A stretch of 64,000 bases of DNA from Ruminococcus flavefaciens FD-1 (GTDB lineage: Bacteria; Bacillota; Clostridia; Oscillospirales; Ruminococcaceae), in NCBI GenBank assembly GCA_000174895.1, contig ACOK01000094.1, forward strand, positions 1 through 64,000. The letters run 5' to 3'. Under the pieces are notes generated by a model that did not search any database, was not told the origin of the DNA, and saw nothing but the letters and a program-made list of their open reading frames with translations. Made by a program: the position numbers and the translations under genes. Below are positions 8,665 through 17,581 of the stretch, one piece after another (positions within the stretch are counted from its first letter, which is position 1; every line of letters starts with the position of its first letter).

Positions 8665-9976
8665 TATAACACATTCGCATTATGGATGTGCCCTTGCTTC
8701 TGCATATACAGTACTTGCTATCCCGGGAGCAGTACCTATATCAAATTGCAGTCCCGGATGTGTAGATCAACAGATAGCGATAATGAATACAGCAAATGGA
8801 TTTCAGGGAACAGCAGGTCTTGGATGCAGCGGTATTCCCGGTTCGAGTATCGGAGAAAAGGAAATAGTATTCGGAGGAGCAAAAAAACTTGAAGATGTTA
8901 TAAATGCAACACTGAAAATCGTTAAAGGCGATCTGTTTGTTGTTCTTTCGGGATGCGCTCCTCAGCTTGTAGGAGATGATACTGATTCCATAGTCAAAAG
9001 ATTCCGTGATAAAGGTGTTCCGATAGTTCATGCCGAAGTTCCCGGATTCAATGGTAATAATCTGTACGGACACGAAAAAGTAGTAAAAGCCATAATAGAC
9101 CAGTTCGTCGGAGAATCAAAGGTACGTAAAAGAAAAACACTTATAAATCTCTGGAGTCCTGCACCGTATTTTCATACCTTCTGGAAAGGTGACCTTATTG
9201 AACTGAAACGTCTGCTTACGGGATGTGGATTTGAGGTAAATGTTTTCTTTGGCTCTGAAAGTAAGGGGGCTGAGGAATGGAAAAATATACCAAAGGCAGC
9301 TTTTAATCTTGTTGTATCACCGTGGCTTGGACTTGATATTGCAGAACATCTGAAAGAAAAATATGACCAGCCATATCTTCATATCCCGTCACTTCCTATC
9401 GGTGAAGAAGCAACCTCTGAATTTCTGAGAACAGTTACTGAATTTGCAGGAATATCACCTGTAAAATGTGAAAATCTTATCGCAGAGGAATCACATCGTT
9501 ATTACTATCATCTGGAACATTTTGCGAGTTTCTTTTCAGAGTGGCATTTTGATATTTCCTCAGCTTTTGCAGCAGTAGGTGATGCCGCATACACACTTAG
9601 TATAACTAAGTTCCTTTCCGAGCAGATAGGACTTATACCTGAAAAACAAATAATAACTGACAATACTCCCGAACAATACAGAGAGACTGTACAGAATTAT
9701 TTTTATAATATAGATTCTGATAATGAAATATCAGTTGAATTTCATGAAGATGGCTATCAGGCTGATGAAGCACTTCGGGAAGCAGATTTCCGATATGGTC
9801 TGCCATTGATACTTGGGTCAGCCTGGGAAAAGGATACAGCTGATGAAATTGGCGCATTACTGATAGAAACAGGCACTCCGATCACATCCGAAGTGATATT
9901 GAACCGCACATATATAGGTTATAACGGAGCAATATCTCTGCTTGAAAATATATACAGTGCAACTGTAAAAAAGTAA
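8636..9976 (+). CDS. Nitrogenase component 1-like oxidoreductase, second subunit (NifK/NifN-like)
   Basis: Partner of the preceding subunit: 446 residues of the same superfamily. Conserved features are HSHYGCALASAYTVL with Cys18, Cys38 and Cys42 (ISNCSPGCVDQQ), GLGCSGIPGS (Cys64) and the LSGCAPQLVGDDTDSI motif (Cys107), matching the region that holds P-cluster ligands in NifK/NifN. The ATG at 8636 has AGGAGG at 8621-8626 inside the preceding gene. Divergent from true NifK, so the substrate is unknown. The stop codon is embedded in the target duplication of a small repeat element. Confidence 0.85.
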   Translation: MTNTKRSEHSITHSHYGCALASAYTVLAIPGAVPISNCSPGCVDQQIAIMNTANGFQGTAGLGCSGIPGSSIGEKEIVFGGAKKLEDVINATLKIVKGDLFVVLSGCAPQLVGDDTDSIVKRFRDKGVPIVHAEVPGFNGNNLYGHEKVVKAIIDQFVGESKVRKRKTLINLWSPAPYFHTFWKGDLIELKRLLTGCGFEVNVFFGSESKGAEEWKNIPKAAFNLVVSPWLGLDIAEHLKEKYDQPYLHIPSLPIGEEATSEFLRTVTEFAGISPVKCENLIAEESHRYYYHLEHFASFFSEWHFDISSAFAAVGDAAYTLSITKFLSEQIGLIPEKQIITDNTPEQYRETVQNYFYNIDSDNEISVEFHEDGYQADEALREADFRYGLPLILGSAWEKDTADEIGALLIETGTPITSEVILNRTYIGYNGAISLLENIYSATVKK

Positions 9977-10140
9977 GAACCTGTCCACATAGGGATTCAT
10001 GCACGTCTTTTCGTCAAATTTTGCCGGTGACTGCGTTAAAAATCCTTGAAGGGCGACAGCCCGTCGGCGGATTTTTGCCTTGTCACCGACAAAATTATGC
10101 CTGATAATCCGTACATTCACCCTATGTGGAAAGGTTCTAA
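9974..10140. repeat. MITE-like element (161 bp) with 18-bp terminal inverted repeats and TAA duplication
   Basis: GAACCTGTCCACATAGGG (9977-9994) and CCCTATGTGGAAAGGTTC (10120-10137) are inverted repeats with one mismatch. TAA flanks both ends (9974-9976, 10138-10140), and the left TAA is also the stop codon of the nitrogenase-like gene. The interior holds nested inverted repeats (GCCGGTGAC/GTCACCGAC and AAAAATCC/GGATTTTT) and no gene. A collapsed copy lies at 3823-3854. It sits between the last gene of the operon and its terminator. Confidence 0.8.
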
Positions 10141-10190
10141 GACAATACAGTTGAACGTAACCACTGATAAATTTAGATCAACCATAGTAA

Positions 10191-10239
10191 AACAGCCAAT
10201 ATCATTGTGATGTGAAATGATATTGGCTGTTCATTTTTT
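10191..10239 (+). terminator. Terminator of the metNIQ/nitrogenase-like operon
   Basis: Perfect 16-bp stem AACAGCCAATATCATT (10191-10206) with AATGATATTGGCTGTT (10216-10231), 9-base loop, followed by CATTTTTTA. It now lies 215 bases after the last stop codon because the repeat element is inserted in between. Confidence 0.85.
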
Positions 10240-10447
10240 ACTTGTAATAATTAACCGGGAAATAATTGCCGAAATTATTCATGTGGTGAATACGGATGTC
10301 CATTCCAAATATGTCATAAAATAGATACATTTTTCAATCGTATCTCTGTGACGATGTAAAGAAATTCCCTATAATTCATTCTCCTCTTTTATAAAAATAA
10401 TACCTGCTGCAAGTATATTATAAAACGGAAAAAAGGTCAATGAATTG
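10240..10447 (-). other. Gene-poor spacer with a possible degenerate minus-strand gene
   Basis: On the minus strand a GAGGAGA site precedes an ATG at 10379 that opens only 21 codons (MNYREFLYIVTEIRLKNVSI, stop at 10314). One frame over, sequence continues as FYDIFGMDIRIHHMNNFG and NYFPVNYYK to a TAA. A one-base frameshift would join the two into a 47-residue protein. This may be the relic of a small gene; no family recognised. Confidence 0.3.
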
Positions 10448-10591
10448 TCAGAATGAGAATAAATCGGAAATCTCAGCAGATAATATTACCGCACCAAAGA
10501 ACTTGTCTTCAACAAAAATTATGCTCAAAAATCCAATCACCATACTTGTGAAGACAAGTTCGGAATTTACGGAGGTATCGTCTCGTTTCAT
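10448..10591 (-). CDS. Small single-span membrane protein, 47 aa
   Basis: A minus-strand frame with a strong GGAGG ribosome site (10599-10603) seven bases before the ATG at 10591. The peptide begins MKRDDTSVNSELVFTSMVIG and continues FLSIIFVEDK, so residues about 12-26 can span the membrane. A TATAAT-like box on the same strand (10639-10644) could serve as its -10. A plus-strand hairpin-T terminator lies upstream at 10692-10713, so an opposing transcript is possible. Function unknown; a small membrane toxin is one possibility. Confidence 0.5.
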   Translation of the reverse strand: MKRDDTSVNSELVFTSMVIGFLSIIFVEDKFFGAVILSAEISDLFSF

Positions 10592-10691
10592 GACGTTACC
10601 TCCTTTGTTATTTTCAGTTTGGTTGGCAGACCATTACTATTATAACATGGGAGGTTCTCTTTTTCTACTCATAGCTAAAGCTCCTTTGAAC

Positions 10692-10713
10692 CCCTGGCAG
10701 AGCCAGGGTTTTT
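10692..10713 (+). terminator. Hairpin with T-run on the plus strand
   Basis: CCCTGGC (10692-10698), 3-base loop, GCCAGGG (10702-10708), then TTTTT. It has the form of an intrinsic terminator for plus-strand transcription, though the only upstream plus-strand gene already has a terminator at 10191. It might end an RNA antisense to the small membrane-protein gene. Confidence 0.55.
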
Positions 10714-10718
10714 CGGGA

Positions 10719-10752
10719 TAAAAAAAGAAAAGGACTGCAAATACAGTCCTTT
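10719..10752 (-). terminator. Terminator of the minus-strand BspA/dockerin gene
   Basis: On the minus strand AAAGGACTG-TATTTG-CAGTCCTTT (arms 10744-10752 and 10729-10737) is followed by TCTTTTTTTAT. It begins 16 bases after the stop codon of the 10768-12921 gene. Confidence 0.8.
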
Positions 10753-10767
10753 ACGATTATATTGATA

Positions 10768-12921
10768 TCAGTGCAGCACACATTTTTCACAAGGAGTAAG
10801 ACCTGCGGCAAGTGCTTCTTCGTAAGTACATTCATAGTAAGTTCCTGAGCCGCATGGGTTCTCATAGTGGAATTTCTTTCCTGATTTTGTGCGATATATT
10901 GTTTTACCTTCAGGCACTCCGGTGAATACAGCGGATGCTGTTGTTGTGGGAGGTGCAGTTGTTTTTGTTATTGTTGTTGTAGTCGTGGGAGTGGTTGTTT
11001 TAACTGTCGTAGTAGTCGTATTTGAGGTAGACGTGGAAGTTGTAGCTGTAGATGTCGAAGTAATAGTTGTTGTTGTTGTTGTTGTTGTTATTTGCGGCGG
11101 ATAAGAAATTAATTCTTCAAGTCCTACATCGTGTCCTGTTGAAGTGTAGGCATAGTATGTCAGGATAACAGTAGCATCACGACCGTCAAGGATATTATCC
11201 AAAGTAACGTCGCCGACTTTAAGCTGTTCCGGTGTAACTGATGTACTTCCCACCGAACTTTGAGCGTAAAGGGTAAGAACTCCAGATGCGTCACGGCCGT
11301 CTATTACACTGTCACCTGTGAAATCGCCAAAAATCAGTGATGATGGCTGATCTGCAATAGCAACAAATGGCAGTCCGTAAGCTGAAGCGTACTTTTCGGC
11401 TTCACTTCCGCTGTATCCATAAATAGTTCTGTCATCATTTTTCTGACCTATCGCTGCACGGCCAAACATTGTTATACTCTTAGGAACAGTGATCTCTTTC
11501 AGAGCAGTACATCCGTATAAAGCGCCTTCGCCTATGTATTCAATACTGTCAGGAAGATCAATTGATGAAAGACTGCTGCAGTTGATAAATGCACAGTCTG
11601 ATATTAAACGAATTCCTTTATCTATAGTAACTGTTGTCAGGTCAGAACAGTCTGCAAATGCATATCTGCCGATATAATCAGGATTTATTGGAATATGTAT
11701 CGATTTCAGCTTAGTACATCCTGAAAAAAGCCTCTCTGAAATAAAAATTGTACTTTCAGACAATTCTACAGTTTCAAGATTTTTACAGCGGATAAATGCT
11801 CCTGCACCGACGTAATATACGCTGTCAGGAATTGTTATAGAAGAAAGACTCTCACAGTCTGCAAAACAATAGTCATCAATACTTTCGGTGTTCTCAGGAA
11901 TATTGATCGATGAAAGGGAACTGCATCCGTAAAATGCCTTCTTTTCAATTAATCTGACAGTATCCGGAAGATTAACAGATGTCAGTTCCTTACATCCATA
12001 AAATGCATAATCATTGATCTGAAATACTCCGTCAGGAACGGTTATTTCGCTTTCTTTTCCTTTATATTGATAAAAGATCCCACCGATAATTATCATATCA
12101 TCACACTTTGTGTACCACGGAGTACCTGAGAATGCGTCTATTCCTATTTTTAGTATGCCGTCCGGAATACTTATTTCACTTAGGGATGAACAGTCCTCAA
12201 AAGCATAGTCGCCGATTGAGACTATTTTTTCGGGAACTGAAATTGATTTTAGAGATGTACATTTTTGAAATGCGCTTCTGCCTATTTCAACGACGCTGTC
12301 AGGAATAGATATTGACGAAAGAGACGTGCAGTCCTTGAAAGCATAATCCGCTATTTCATCTACTGTGTCAGGGATAATAACATCTGTTGCTGTGCCTTTA
12401 TAACGCATTAAGATGTTATCTACTATTATCATATCGTCGGCATTATTCTTGTACCATGGAGTATCCTCAAATGCGTTCCAGCATATATAATCAAGATGTT
12501 CAGGGAAATTGATCTCAGAAAGAGAAGTGCATCCCCGAAAAGCATACATATCTATTTCGGTAACGGTATCAGGAATATCAATTGATGTAACCATGTAACA
12601 GTCATAAAAAGCATTAGTAGCAATATATGTTACACCGCTTTCGAGAACGACTTTCTTTACCTCCAGGTTTGCCCAGGGAGCAAGGTCTGTGCCAAAAGGA
12701 TACATTTCTCCCTCGCCGCTTATTGTAAGAGTTCCTTCTGAGTCAAAGTTCCATCTGAGCTGATTACCGCACATTCCGCTTGTTTCGTTGTTGTCGGTTT
12801 CTGCTGAATCTGTAATTCTGCCATCTGTAATGTCTATTCCGAAAGCCGCATACGGAGTAAGCGAACATCCGAAAGAGATAACTGCTGCTAATGCTATGGA
12901 TATTAATTGATTGCGTTTCAT
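10768..12921 (-). CDS. Secreted BspA-type leucine-rich repeat protein with dockerin and C-terminal Cys motif domain
   Basis: The start is placed at 12921 (MKRNQLISIALAAVISFGC) because AGGAGG stands 6 bases upstream and a signal peptide follows; the longer frame to 13062 has neither. The product is about 717 residues. Order: signal peptide; a CGxQLRWNFDSEGTLTISG entry motif; about 14 LRR_5 (Treponema/BspA) repeats of the form SSLSSISIPDSVVEIGRSAF; a two-repeat dockerin (GDFTGDSVIDGRDASGVLTL, then GDVTLDNILDGRDATVILTY); a Thr/Ser linker of poly-Thr blocks; and a final about 45-residue module ending LTPCEKCVLH. Likely a cell-surface or cellulosome-attached adhesion protein. Confidence 0.88.
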   Translation of the reverse strand: MKRNQLISIALAAVISFGCSLTPYAAFGIDITDGRITDSAETDNNETSGMCGNQLRWNFDSEGTLTISGEGEMYPFGTDLAPWANLEVKKVVLESGVTYIATNAFYDCYMVTSIDIPDTVTEIDMYAFRGCTSLSEINFPEHLDYICWNAFEDTPWYKNNADDMIIVDNILMRYKGTATDVIIPDTVDEIADYAFKDCTSLSSISIPDSVVEIGRSAFQKCTSLKSISVPEKIVSIGDYAFEDCSSLSEISIPDGILKIGIDAFSGTPWYTKCDDMIIIGGIFYQYKGKESEITVPDGVFQINDYAFYGCKELTSVNLPDTVRLIEKKAFYGCSSLSSINIPENTESIDDYCFADCESLSSITIPDSVYYVGAGAFIRCKNLETVELSESTIFISERLFSGCTKLKSIHIPINPDYIGRYAFADCSDLTTVTIDKGIRLISDCAFINCSSLSSIDLPDSIEYIGEGALYGCTALKEITVPKSITMFGRAAIGQKNDDRTIYGYSGSEAEKYASAYGLPFVAIADQPSSLIFGDFTGDSVIDGRDASGVLTLYAQSSVGSTSVTPEQLKVGDVTLDNILDGRDATVILTYYAYTSTGHDVGLEELISYPPQITTTTTTTTITSTSTATTSTSTSNTTTTTVKTTTPTTTTTITKTTAPPTTTASAVFTGVPEGKTIYRTKSGKKFHYENPCGSGTYYECTYEEALAAGLTPCEKCVLH

Positions 12922-13126
12922 AGTGACCTCCTGTATATCTGATGTAATAATAATATCACTGAAATCATTATATCTCATTAATATTACATGGCTATTAACA
13001 GCGCAGAAAATCAGCAGATTGTATACAAAAAGGAATTTTTTGATGTGCAATTCGACTGACATTTGGCTACTCTCCGTGAAATGAGGGCTGAAGATAACAT
13101 ATGGTATATTTCATATGTTTAATATG

Positions 13127-13167
13127 AAAAAGACTGCCTTGTCGTTCTCGAGTAAAGCAGTCTTTTT
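13127..13167. terminator. Bidirectional hairpin terminator
   Basis: AAAAAGACTGC (13127-13137) pairs with GCAGTCTTTTT (13157-13167), giving a T-run on both strands. It lies in the path of transcription from the 13304-14619 gene. Confidence 0.7.
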
Positions 13168-13176
13168 ATTATTCAG

Positions 13177-13251
13177 GAAAGTTGATATTTGTATCAACTT
13201 TCTGATTTTATTGTATCCCGAAAAGTCCCCGGAATTAGATTCCGAGGACTT
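13177..13251 (-). terminator. Two tandem hairpins after the 13304 dockerin gene
   Basis: GAAAGTTGATA/TATCAACTTTC (13177-13187 with 13192-13202, 4-base loop) and AAGTCCCCGGAAT/ATTCCGAGGACTT (13223-13235 with 13239-13251, one mismatch). The second is nearest the gene end and is followed on the minus strand by TTTTCGG. With the hairpin at 13127-13167 they form a triple terminator. Confidence 0.55.
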
Positions 13252-13303
13252 GCTTTTTGAAAAATATATACTCTGAATAAATGACGGTTACAGTTCGTGA
13301 TTA

Positions 13304-14619
13304 TTATTTCTTCTCAGGTAATTCGGTAATAAGTGAAAGCTTGTATTTCTGGATAGCAAGTGCATCTGCATTAGTAACACCATCACCAACATTGCAACAG
13401 TCGGCATTGACTTTTGCTAAATCAGTTAGATTGTATTTTGATGGATTTGATAAAGACTGCATTATAAGTACAGCATCTGATATGTCAACATCGTTATCAC
13501 AGTTTGTATCTCCATAATTTGGTTCAACAACATTAACTGTAATTGAAGCGGTATCTTTAAATTGGTTAATTACCGTAATAACAACAGTACCTTTACTGAT
13601 TCCAGTGATAATTCCCTTATTAGAAACTACGGCAATATCCTCATTTGACGATTTATATGTCAAATTACTTTGATTAGCTTTTAGCGGATGCTTTTCGCCG
13701 GCTTTAATAAATATTTCTGTTTCTGACAGGCTTAACTCGTTTTCTTCTCCGATGTTTGTTGTAGTTGATGTTGTAGTAGTAGCGGCTGTCGAAGCTGATG
13801 TAGTTGTCTTAATTGTAGCTACAGCAGAAGATACTACGTTTACACAAAAGGAAGCTTTCGGCATTGAATATTCATTATAATAGTAAGGCTTTTTGTACTG
13901 AAGATTTATCGTGTATTTACCTTTAATATTTGGATTGTAATCTGTAGTCAAATCCAAATCTTCCGAAATCATTTCAATATTTTCCGATTCTTTTACAACG
14001 ACATAGCCGCCGTTATCATAACAATGGTTGATCACTTTATACCGTACAAGTCCGCCGCTCAAGTCGTACATTTCACCTATACTGAACTCAGTTTTGTCAG
14101 GAAGTTTAACTATTTCTAATCTGTTTTCATAACTTGTCGTAATGCTGTACGGCATTTCGGTTGTCGTAGTTGTTGTTAGCTTATTTGTAGTAGTTGCCGT
14201 AGTTGTTATTTGTTGTGTTGTTCCAATGGCTTCAAACGTAATAAGTTTTCTTTTGGCATATGTTTCCGCATATGATCCGGAATAGCCTTTAATTATAAAG
14301 CTTTTATTTGTATTAGTAAACGCACCCGAACCAATACTTGTCACACTGTCTCCAATTATAATTTTCTTTATATCAGCATTATTTTGAAATGGATAAAACG
14401 GAATAGACATTTCATCATAATTCGTCATTGTTCCTTTACCGCTGATTGTAAGTGTACCATCATCATCCAGTATCCAATTAAGATTATCACCGCAGGACCC
14501 GCTAATTGCAGCATTTGCTTTAATTGACATTTGGGACATAGTCGTCGGCGTAAGTGGTACACTTGCTGTAACTAATCCTGCTGCAAGTAATAATGAAAGA
14601 GCCTTTTTTTCGTTTTCAT
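13304..14619 (-). CDS. Secreted dockerin/Ig-like (Big_2) protein, signal peptide out of frame at an A7 tract
   Basis: Main frame runs from 14539 to 13304. Upstream in that frame the residues KALSLLLAAGLVTASVPLTP form a good signal peptide, but the ATG at 14619 (MKTKK) that should begin it is in another frame: a run of seven A (14604-14610, T on the plus strand) would have to be eight. AAGGAG lies at 14631-14636. After the signal come a short LRR_5 stretch (SCGDNLNWILDDDGTLTISG), Thr-rich linkers, a Big_2-like Ig domain (ISKGTVVITVINQFKDTASI) and a canonical two-repeat dockerin (YGDTNCDNDVDISDAVLIMQ and DGVTNADALAIQKYKL). Second gene of a two-gene operon. Confidence 0.75.
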
Positions 14620-14639
14620 ACTTTTCATATCTCCTTGTA

Positions 14640-17357
14640 TCAACCTTCTGTTTTTATTGATTCAATAAAATCGGTGAGAGTGCCAGTATAGCCTGTAGAA
14701 GTCTTTGCGTAGTATGTTAGAATAGCTGTTGCGTCACGACCATCTATAATACCGTCATTGTTCACATCAGCAGCTTTCTTCTGTTCTTCAGAATATTTTG
14801 AGTCTTGTCCAGTTGAGGTTTTAGCGTATTCAGTGAGGATGTCTGTTGCATCACGTCCATCGATAATACGGTCACCAGTTACATCGCCTAATGAATATTT
14901 AGCAATTTCAGTGAATGTTGTAGCTGCCTTAGTTGTTGTTGAAGTTGTAGCGGGTCTTGCTGTAGTTGGTCTTGCTGCGGTTGTTAAAATCATAGATGTA
15001 GCCGTTGATTTAGCTGTAGTTGGTCTTGCTGCGGTTGTTAAAATCATAGATGTAGCCGTTGATTTAGCTGTAGTTGGTCTTGCTATGGTTGTTAAAATAT
15101 TAGATGTAGTCGTTGATTTGGCTGTAGTTGGTCTTGCTATGGTTGTTAAAATATTAGATGTAGCCGTTGATTTGGCTGTAGTTGGTCTTGCTATGGTTGT
15201 TAAAATCATAGATGTTGCAGTTGATTTAGCTGTGGTTGGTCTTGCAGTGGTTGTTAAAATATTAGATGTAGCCGTTGATTTGGCTGTAGTTGGTCTTGCT
15301 ATGGTTGTTAAAATATTAGATGTAGCCGTTGATTTGGCTGTAGTTGGTCTTGCTATGGTTGTTAAAATATTAGATGTAGCCGTTGATTTGGCTGTAGTTG
15401 GTCTTGCTATGGTTGTTAAAATCATAGATGTTGCAGTTGATTTAGCTGTGGTTGGTCTTGCAGTGGTTGTTAAAATATTAGATGTAGCCGTTGATTTAGC
15501 TGTGGTTGGTCTTGCAGTGGTTGTTAAAATATTAGATGTAGCCGTTGATTTGGCTGTAGTTGGTCTTGCTGCGGTTGTTAAAATAATTGATTTAGCTGTA
15601 GTTTGACGGGCAAATGTTGTAGTCGGCTTCGTTATGATATTTGTAGTAGTGGACGTTGTAGTCGTAGTGGTGTTTGGCTCAACGACATCAATATAGAAAG
15701 TTTCTGAAGCATCTGGGCACAATGGATTTCCTTGTGAATAAACTTTTAATATAACTGGATAGGTTCCTGCTTTCGTAAAATATCCAAGTGGATCGATTTC
15801 AACATTAGAAAAATCAAGCATATAACCATAAATTCCGCCTATACCTTCGGGTTCACTGTTCGTAGCAACCCAAATATCCGAAGAAGAACTTGCTTTCCAG
15901 TCCCCGTCACTGAATGCTATCTGAGGAGGCAATCCGAATTTGAACAATGAATATGTTTCATCATCGGTTGAATCGATTTTTCTTGCACTAAAACTAAAAT
16001 AACCGCTAAGTCGTGATAGTAGTTCTTGCTGTAGTTGTTCATTAACATAATAAGTTGCTTTTTGCGGAGGATCTAATACTTCAATATATAATTCATAATT
16101 ATTTCTAATGGTTTTAATACTTTCAGTAGTTGTTATTTGATTTTCTGTAGTATAAGTTGTAGTTGTCAAATGCTCTTCATCTATATCTATATATTCATAA
16201 TCATGATTATTTGATTTTGCAAAAGATTCTGCATATGAGCCTGGAGTACACTTTATAACTAATGAATCACAGCTTTCAAAAGCATATTGCTCAATGAGTT
16301 TAACCGAATCTGGTATAGTAACAGATGTTAGGTTTTTACAGTTAAAAAACGCATAATGATCAATTCGTTTAACAGAACTTGGGATAACCACTTCTGTTAA
16401 ACCATCGCAATAACTAAAAGCATACTGACTGATACTTGTCACAGAGTCAGGTATTGTTATTGATGCAAGACTTTTACATCCCGAGAAAGAATAAGAACCA
16501 ATATTTTTAATAGTTTTTGGTATATTTATTGAAGTTACATTTGGGCATCTTTCAAAAAAGCCAACTGTACTTGTTAATGAAGCCGGGAAATTGAGTGAAG
16601 TAAGATTATCACAATATGAAAAAGCACCAAATCCAACACCTTTTATCGAATCGGGAAGAGCGATTGAAGTAAGACTGGAACATTGACGAAAAGCGTAATC
16701 ACCTATACTTTTTACTGAATTTGGTATATTTACTGATTCTAAGTTAGTACAATGAGAAAATGCCCCAGTACCAATATTTATAACCGAATCTGGTATATTT
16801 ACCGATCTTAAGCTTGTGCAATTAGAGAATGCCTCAGTACCAATATTTATAACCGAATCTGGTATAGTAATTGAAGAAAGATTACTACAACTACGAAAAG
16901 TGCAACCACCGATATTTGTAAGATTATTAGATAGTTTCACGTTTTCGAGTAGCTTGCAAGAATCAAAAACAGACCCTCCCATATTGATGACAGAATCTGG
17001 AATAATAACCGACTTTAGCTGCTTGCTTTCTACAAATGCTCTGCTACCAATATAAGTAATAGTATCGGGAAGCTCAATAGACCTTATAGTAGAGGATCTT
17101 TGAAATGCATAATCATCTATTCTCGTTACTGTTTTTCCGTTTATAGTAGATGGAACGATTACATTTTCTTCTTTTCCTGTATAAGAATATATAGTAACTG
17201 TTCCATCAGGATTTCTGCTGGTATTATAGTATTTTTCTTGTAAAGTTGTATCAGCTGAAGCAATGATACTGTTTCCATCATAAGTTATAACGTTATAAGA
17301 GAGGAAAAGGGTTAATGAAAGTACGGCTGTTGCGAGAAACGCAAAAATCTTTTTCAT
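14640..17357 (-). CDS. Large secreted BspA-type LRR protein with 18-aa Thr-rich tandem repeats and C-terminal dockerin
   Basis: A 905-residue protein; start at 17357 with ACGGAGG upstream and signal peptide MKKIFAFLATAVLSLTLFL. Residues about 45-385 are LRR_5 repeats of the type FSNCTSLRSVNIPDSVINIG. A beta-rich domain follows (about 420-560), then a Thr/Pro-rich stalk of about eleven 18-residue repeats (ARPTTAKSTATSNILTTT), and finally a two-repeat dockerin (GDVTGDRIIDGRDATDILTE and DVNNDGIIDGRDATAILTYY). Likely a long stalked adhesion protein docked to a surface scaffoldin. Followed about 20 bases later by the frameshifted dockerin gene, probably in one transcript. Confidence 0.9.
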   Translation of the reverse strand: MKKIFAFLATAVLSLTLFLSYNVITYDGNSIIASADTTLQEKYYNTSRNPDGTVTIYSYTGKEENVIVPSTINGKTVTRIDDYAFQRSSTIRSIELPDTITYIGSRAFVESKQLKSVIIPDSVINMGGSVFDSCKLLENVKLSNNLTNIGGCTFRSCSNLSSITIPDSVINIGTEAFSNCTSLRSVNIPDSVINIGTGAFSHCTNLESVNIPNSVKSIGDYAFRQCSSLTSIALPDSIKGVGFGAFSYCDNLTSLNFPASLTSTVGFFERCPNVTSINIPKTIKNIGSYSFSGCKSLASITIPDSVTSISQYAFSYCDGLTEVVIPSSVKRIDHYAFFNCKNLTSVTIPDSVKLIEQYAFESCDSLVIKCTPGSYAESFAKSNNHDYEYIDIDEEHLTTTTYTTENQITTTESIKTIRNNYELYIEVLDPPQKATYYVNEQLQQELLSRLSGYFSFSARKIDSTDDETYSLFKFGLPPQIAFSDGDWKASSSSDIWVATNSEPEGIGGIYGYMLDFSNVEIDPLGYFTKAGTYPVILKVYSQGNPLCPDASETFYIDVVEPNTTTTTTSTTTNIITKPTTTFARQTTAKSIILTTAARPTTAKSTATSNILTTTARPTTAKSTATSNILTTTARPTTAKSTATSMILTTIARPTTAKSTATSNILTTIARPTTAKSTATSNILTTIARPTTAKSTATSNILTTTARPTTAKSTATSMILTTIARPTTAKSTATSNILTTIARPTTAKSTTTSNILTTIARPTTAKSTATSMILTTAARPTTAKSTATSMILTTAARPTTARPATTSTTTKAATTFTEIAKYSLGDVTGDRIIDGRDATDILTEYAKTSTGQDSKYSEEQKKAADVNNDGIIDGRDATAILTYYAKTSTGYTGTLTDFIESIKTEG
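14955..15610. repeat. 54-bp tandem repeats inside the stalk of the LRR/dockerin gene
   Basis: About eleven units of 54 bp (18 codons, ARPTTAKSTATS(N/M)ILTT(A/T/I)), plus degenerate flanking units. Units are near-identical at the DNA level and fall into two or three interleaved sub-types, suggesting recent expansion by unequal exchange or slippage. Copy number is likely to vary between strains. The same repeats keep the opposite strand open for about 280 codons, which is an artefact. Confidence 0.9.
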
Positions 17358-17581
17358 AAAAATACCTCCGTAAATAATCTTCAGAATGCCTTACACGATT
17401 CAAAACAAAAAGCTCACTGTTAATAATATCATTATACATTACAAATGTTACATAGAAATTAATATTAAATACAATCGGCGATTTGTATACATAATTGAAA
17501 ATTTTCATGTGCAACTCTACAAAAGTATTTCTACTAAGAGTGAAATGCATTTAAGTAAGAACAAATAGTATAACCAATATC
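17358..17581. other. Divergent spacer between LRR/dockerin operon and recombinase gene
   Basis: The minus strand carries GTATAATGATATTATT around 17430-17440, a possible -10 for the LRR gene with a long leader. Otherwise AT-rich with no gene seen. Confidence 0.35.

Larger units (their letters stand above)
12922..13303. other. Spacer between two minus-strand surface-protein genes holding three consecutive hairpins
   Basis: Upstream of the 12921 start, the minus strand has TATAAT (in GAGATATAATGATTT) about 50 bases before the ATG, a likely -10 with a poor -35. The rest holds three hairpins (13127-13167, 13177-13202, 13223-13251), which separately terminate or insulate the flanking genes. No gene seen. 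Confidence 0.5.

Noticed and set aside
4477-9976. True nitrogen-fixation genes
   Set aside because: No NifH, NifB, NifEN set or molybdate transport; the subunits are divergent and the operon begins with methionine import.
13054-13062. Longer start for the BspA/dockerin gene at 13062
   Set aside because: No ribosome site there, and the signal peptide and AGGAGG fix the start at 12921.
14758-15606. A 282-codon plus-strand frame of LAVVGLAMVVKILDVAVD repeats
   Set aside because: It is the antisense shadow of the Thr-rich 54-bp tandem repeats in the real minus-strand gene; the periodicity is identical and it has no start signals.
14955-15610. CRISPR array
   Set aside because: The repeats are contiguous 54-bp coding units without unique spacers.
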